NCBI RefSeq assembly: GCF_003260205.1
Contig: NZ_QERF01000002.1
Coordinates: 372,001 to 436,000 of the forward strand
Source of the DNA: Winogradskyella tangerina
GTDB lineage: Bacteria; Bacteroidota; Bacteroidia; Flavobacteriales; Flavobacteriaceae
Length of the DNA: 64,000 nucleotides
Reading direction: 5' to 3'
The notes beneath the pieces were generated by a model. That model saw only the letters and a program-made list of their open reading frames with translations. It was not told the DNA's origin and did no database searches. Made by a program: the position numbers and the translations under genes. Of this stretch, positions 62,308 through 64,000 are shown piece by piece; position 1 is the stretch's first letter, and each line of letters starts with the position of its first letter.

Positions 62308-63210
62308 ATGCCAAATTTTCCCAACATAATCTTATATGCGATTCCATTTTTCATATTGGCAATGGCGATAGAATTATTTGTGACCACAAGAGAACAGTTG
62401 AAGCATGTAAAAGGCTACGAAACCAAAGATGCCTTGGCCTCAATTTCTATGGGATTAGGAAATGTCATTCTAGGTTTTGCGAGTAAAGCACTGGTATTAT
62501 TGGCTCTTTTTTGGGTTTATGACAACTTCAGAATTTTTGAGATCCCTATAGTTTGGTGGTCTTTTATTTTATTGTTTTTTGCTGATGATATATCCTACTA
62601 TTGGTTTCATCGTATTTCGCACGAATGTCGACTATTCTGGGCATCTCATGTTATCCATCATTCGTCTCAACATTATAACTTAAGTACTGCGCTCCGCCAA
62701 ACTTGGTCTGGTGGTTTTTATACATTCATTTTTTGGATTTGGTTGCCTTTACTTGGTTTTCATCCGGCGATGATTATGCTCCAGATGTCTATAAGTTTAT
62801 TATATCAATTTTGGATCCATACTGAAGCGATCGACAAAATGCCTCGATGGTTTGAAGCCGTTTTTAATACACCTTCACATCATAGAGTGCATCATGGTAG
62901 CAATCCTATTTACCTCGATAGAAATCACGCAGGAATACTGATCATTTGGGATAAAATCTTCGGAACATTTCAACCAGAACTCAAAGAAGAAAAGGTTAAT
63001 TACGGATTGGTTAAAAACATAAAAACCTTCAATCCTGTAAAAATTGCGTTTTTGGAATGGTGGTATATGTTTAAGGATGCCTTTTCAGGTCAGAAATCAT
63101 TTAAAGATCGACTTCTATATTTAATTAAGCCTCCCGGCTGGAAACATGACGGTACAGGCAAAATTAGTGACGATCTAAGGAAAGAGTGGTTAGATTCTAA
63201 AAACACATAA
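62308..63210 (+). CDS. sterol desaturase/fatty acid hydroxylase family protein
   Basis: A 300-residue membrane di-iron enzyme. I begin at ATG 62308 because the longer frame would overlap menC. The histidine clusters are WFHRISHECRLFWASHVIHHSS (HxxxH and HxxHH), HTEAI and HHRVHHGSN, the eight-His pattern of the family, with TM helices around. It could hydroxylate or desaturate a lipid. Substrate unknown. A C-terminal basic stretch is cytoplasmic. Confidence 0.9.
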   Translation: MPNFPNIILYAIPFFILAMAIELFVTTREQLKHVKGYETKDALASISMGLGNVILGFASKALVLLALFWVYDNFRIFEIPIVWWSFILLFFADDISYYWFHRISHECRLFWASHVIHHSSQHYNLSTALRQTWSGGFYTFIFWIWLPLLGFHPAMIMLQMSISLLYQFWIHTEAIDKMPRWFEAVFNTPSHHRVHHGSNPIYLDRNHAGILIIWDKIFGTFQPELKEEKVNYGLVKNIKTFNPVKIAFLEWWYMFKDAFSGQKSFKDRLLYLIKPPGWKHDGTGKISDDLRKEWLDSKNT

Positions 63211-63224
63211 CTGTCTTACAGAAT

Positions 63225-63902
63225 CTAAACATTAATACTTTCACCAATATCTAATAGAATTAATTTTTTAAGTCTCGCATCAAATTTGGCAACAGCCTTT
63301 GGTTTGTCGATTTCGATATAGCCAAACGTATCGTAATGATAACCTAAAACTCTATGGCAATCTATAAATCTGCAGGCTATAAGTGCATCATCAACACCCA
63401 TTGTGAAATTATCCCCAATTGGTAAAACGGCTAGATCTAGATCGAAGTGTTTTCCAATGAGTCGCATATCGTCCGTTAGTGCTGTGTCGCCTGCTATATA
63501 TATGGTTTTATCCGGACATTGAATTATAAATCCTCCTGGGTTACCGCCATACTTTCCATCTGGGAATGACGAGGTGTGAACGGCATTTACATACTTCACT
63601 TTACCAAAATCGAATTGCCATTGACCACCATGATTCATTGGATGCCCTTTTAAACCCATTTTTTGATAGTGCATAACGATCTCATAATTAGATACAATTA
63701 CTGCACCTGTTCTTCTTGCGATAGCCTCAACATCTAAAGTATGATCTTCGTGAGCGTGAGTTACCAGAATATAATCAGCCTTCAAGCTTTCAATATCTAT
63801 GCTTGAAGCCTTCTCATTTCCTGTAATAAATGGGTCTACAATGATGTGTGTGTTTCCAGTTTCAATACCCAAACAGGCATGTCCGTAAAAAGTGATTTTC
63901 AT
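63225..63902 (-). CDS. UPF0173-type metal-dependent hydrolase
   Basis: A 225-residue MBL-fold protein. It begins MKITFYGHACLGIE, with the metal motif VTHAHEDHTLDVEA (HxHxDH). Further ligands are in NAVHTSSFPDG, YIAGDTALTDD and LGYHYDTFG. This matches UPF0173, whose substrates are unknown. It is distinct from the MBL protein of the orphan operon at 21.6-22.3 kb, though both belong to the same broad family. Confidence 0.9.
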   Translation of the reverse strand: MKITFYGHACLGIETGNTHIIVDPFITGNEKASSIDIESLKADYILVTHAHEDHTLDVEAIARRTGAVIVSNYEIVMHYQKMGLKGHPMNHGGQWQFDFGKVKYVNAVHTSSFPDGKYGGNPGGFIIQCPDKTIYIAGDTALTDDMRLIGKHFDLDLAVLPIGDNFTMGVDDALIACRFIDCHRVLGYHYDTFGYIEIDKPKAVAKFDARLKKLILLDIGESINV

Positions 63903-64000
63903 ATTTAAAAGTATTAAGAACTAAACGTGTTCTAAAATTAATACAAAATATAGCCAACACCCAAGAGAATTGAGAAAAGAAATGTTGATAATGCCAAAAC

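Noticed and set aside
1-64000. CRISPR array or cas genes
   Set aside because: I saw no regularly spaced direct repeats of 25-40 bases and no Cas protein.

Overview
The window looks like a chromosomal segment of a member of the Flavobacteriaceae (Bacteroidota). The signs are AT-rich DNA, a gene ending in a type IX secretion sorting domain, menaquinone genes menC and menE, many short lipoprotein and Sec signal peptides, start codons mostly without Shine-Dalgarno sequences, and standard flavobacterial versions of GyrA, ClpC, HutH and OmpA-type lipoproteins.

The window has two halves. Positions 1 to about 36,880 are accessory DNA: almost every gene is on the minus strand and most are signalling, secreted or orphan biosynthetic genes. 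Positions from about 36,940 to the end are ordinary core genes on both strands. At the junction (36,859-36,880) lies what reads as the 3' end of a tRNA gene followed by a terminator on the plus strand. This is the kind of scar left when an island integrates into a tRNA gene, so the left 37 kb may be (part of) a genomic island.

Layout of the accessory half, left to right: a pair of DUF4407-type membrane coiled-coil proteins (1-1834); small hypothetical and GIY-YIG-like genes; a two-component system with a tiny proline-rich lipoprotein (3784-6308) beside a strongly palindromic intergenic region; secreted proteins. Next comes a long phospho-signalling locus (8220-19547): PP2C phosphatase, LytTR protein, two FHA/zinc-ribbon proteins, acidic proteins, a papain-family protease, a Ser/Thr kinase with WG repeats, and CsgG/LpoB-like secreted proteins. 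After it is a tightly packed, more GC-rich orphan enzyme operon (19761-23716): DapF-like isomerase, phosphoribosyltransferase, metallo-beta-lactamase-fold hydrolase, HAD phosphatase and a possible ATP-grasp-like protein, with a structured 525-base upstream region. Then follows a six-gene operon (24242-32601) joining an ABC importer, a PLP decarboxylase, a degenerate histidine-kinase-like protein and a receiver-domain protein.

The most notable system is a three-gene RiPP operon (33047-35349). It encodes a precursor with six aromatic-X-Lys motifs, an HExxH-type putative peptide beta-hydroxylase and a radical SAM/SPASM maturase of the FxsB/cyclophane-forming type. An IS481-family element of exactly 1000 bp follows, cutting into a DUF3574-type lipoprotein gene.

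The core half holds a ROK/polyphosphate glucokinase, tRNA-Pro, a 7TM-HD c-di-AMP phosphodiesterase, thiolase, an NlpC/P60 endopeptidase, a TPR protein, gyrA, clpC, hutH, nnr, holA, a glycosyltransferase, an OmpA lipoprotein, menE, menC, a CPBP protease, a sterol-desaturase-type oxygenase and a UPF0173 hydrolase.
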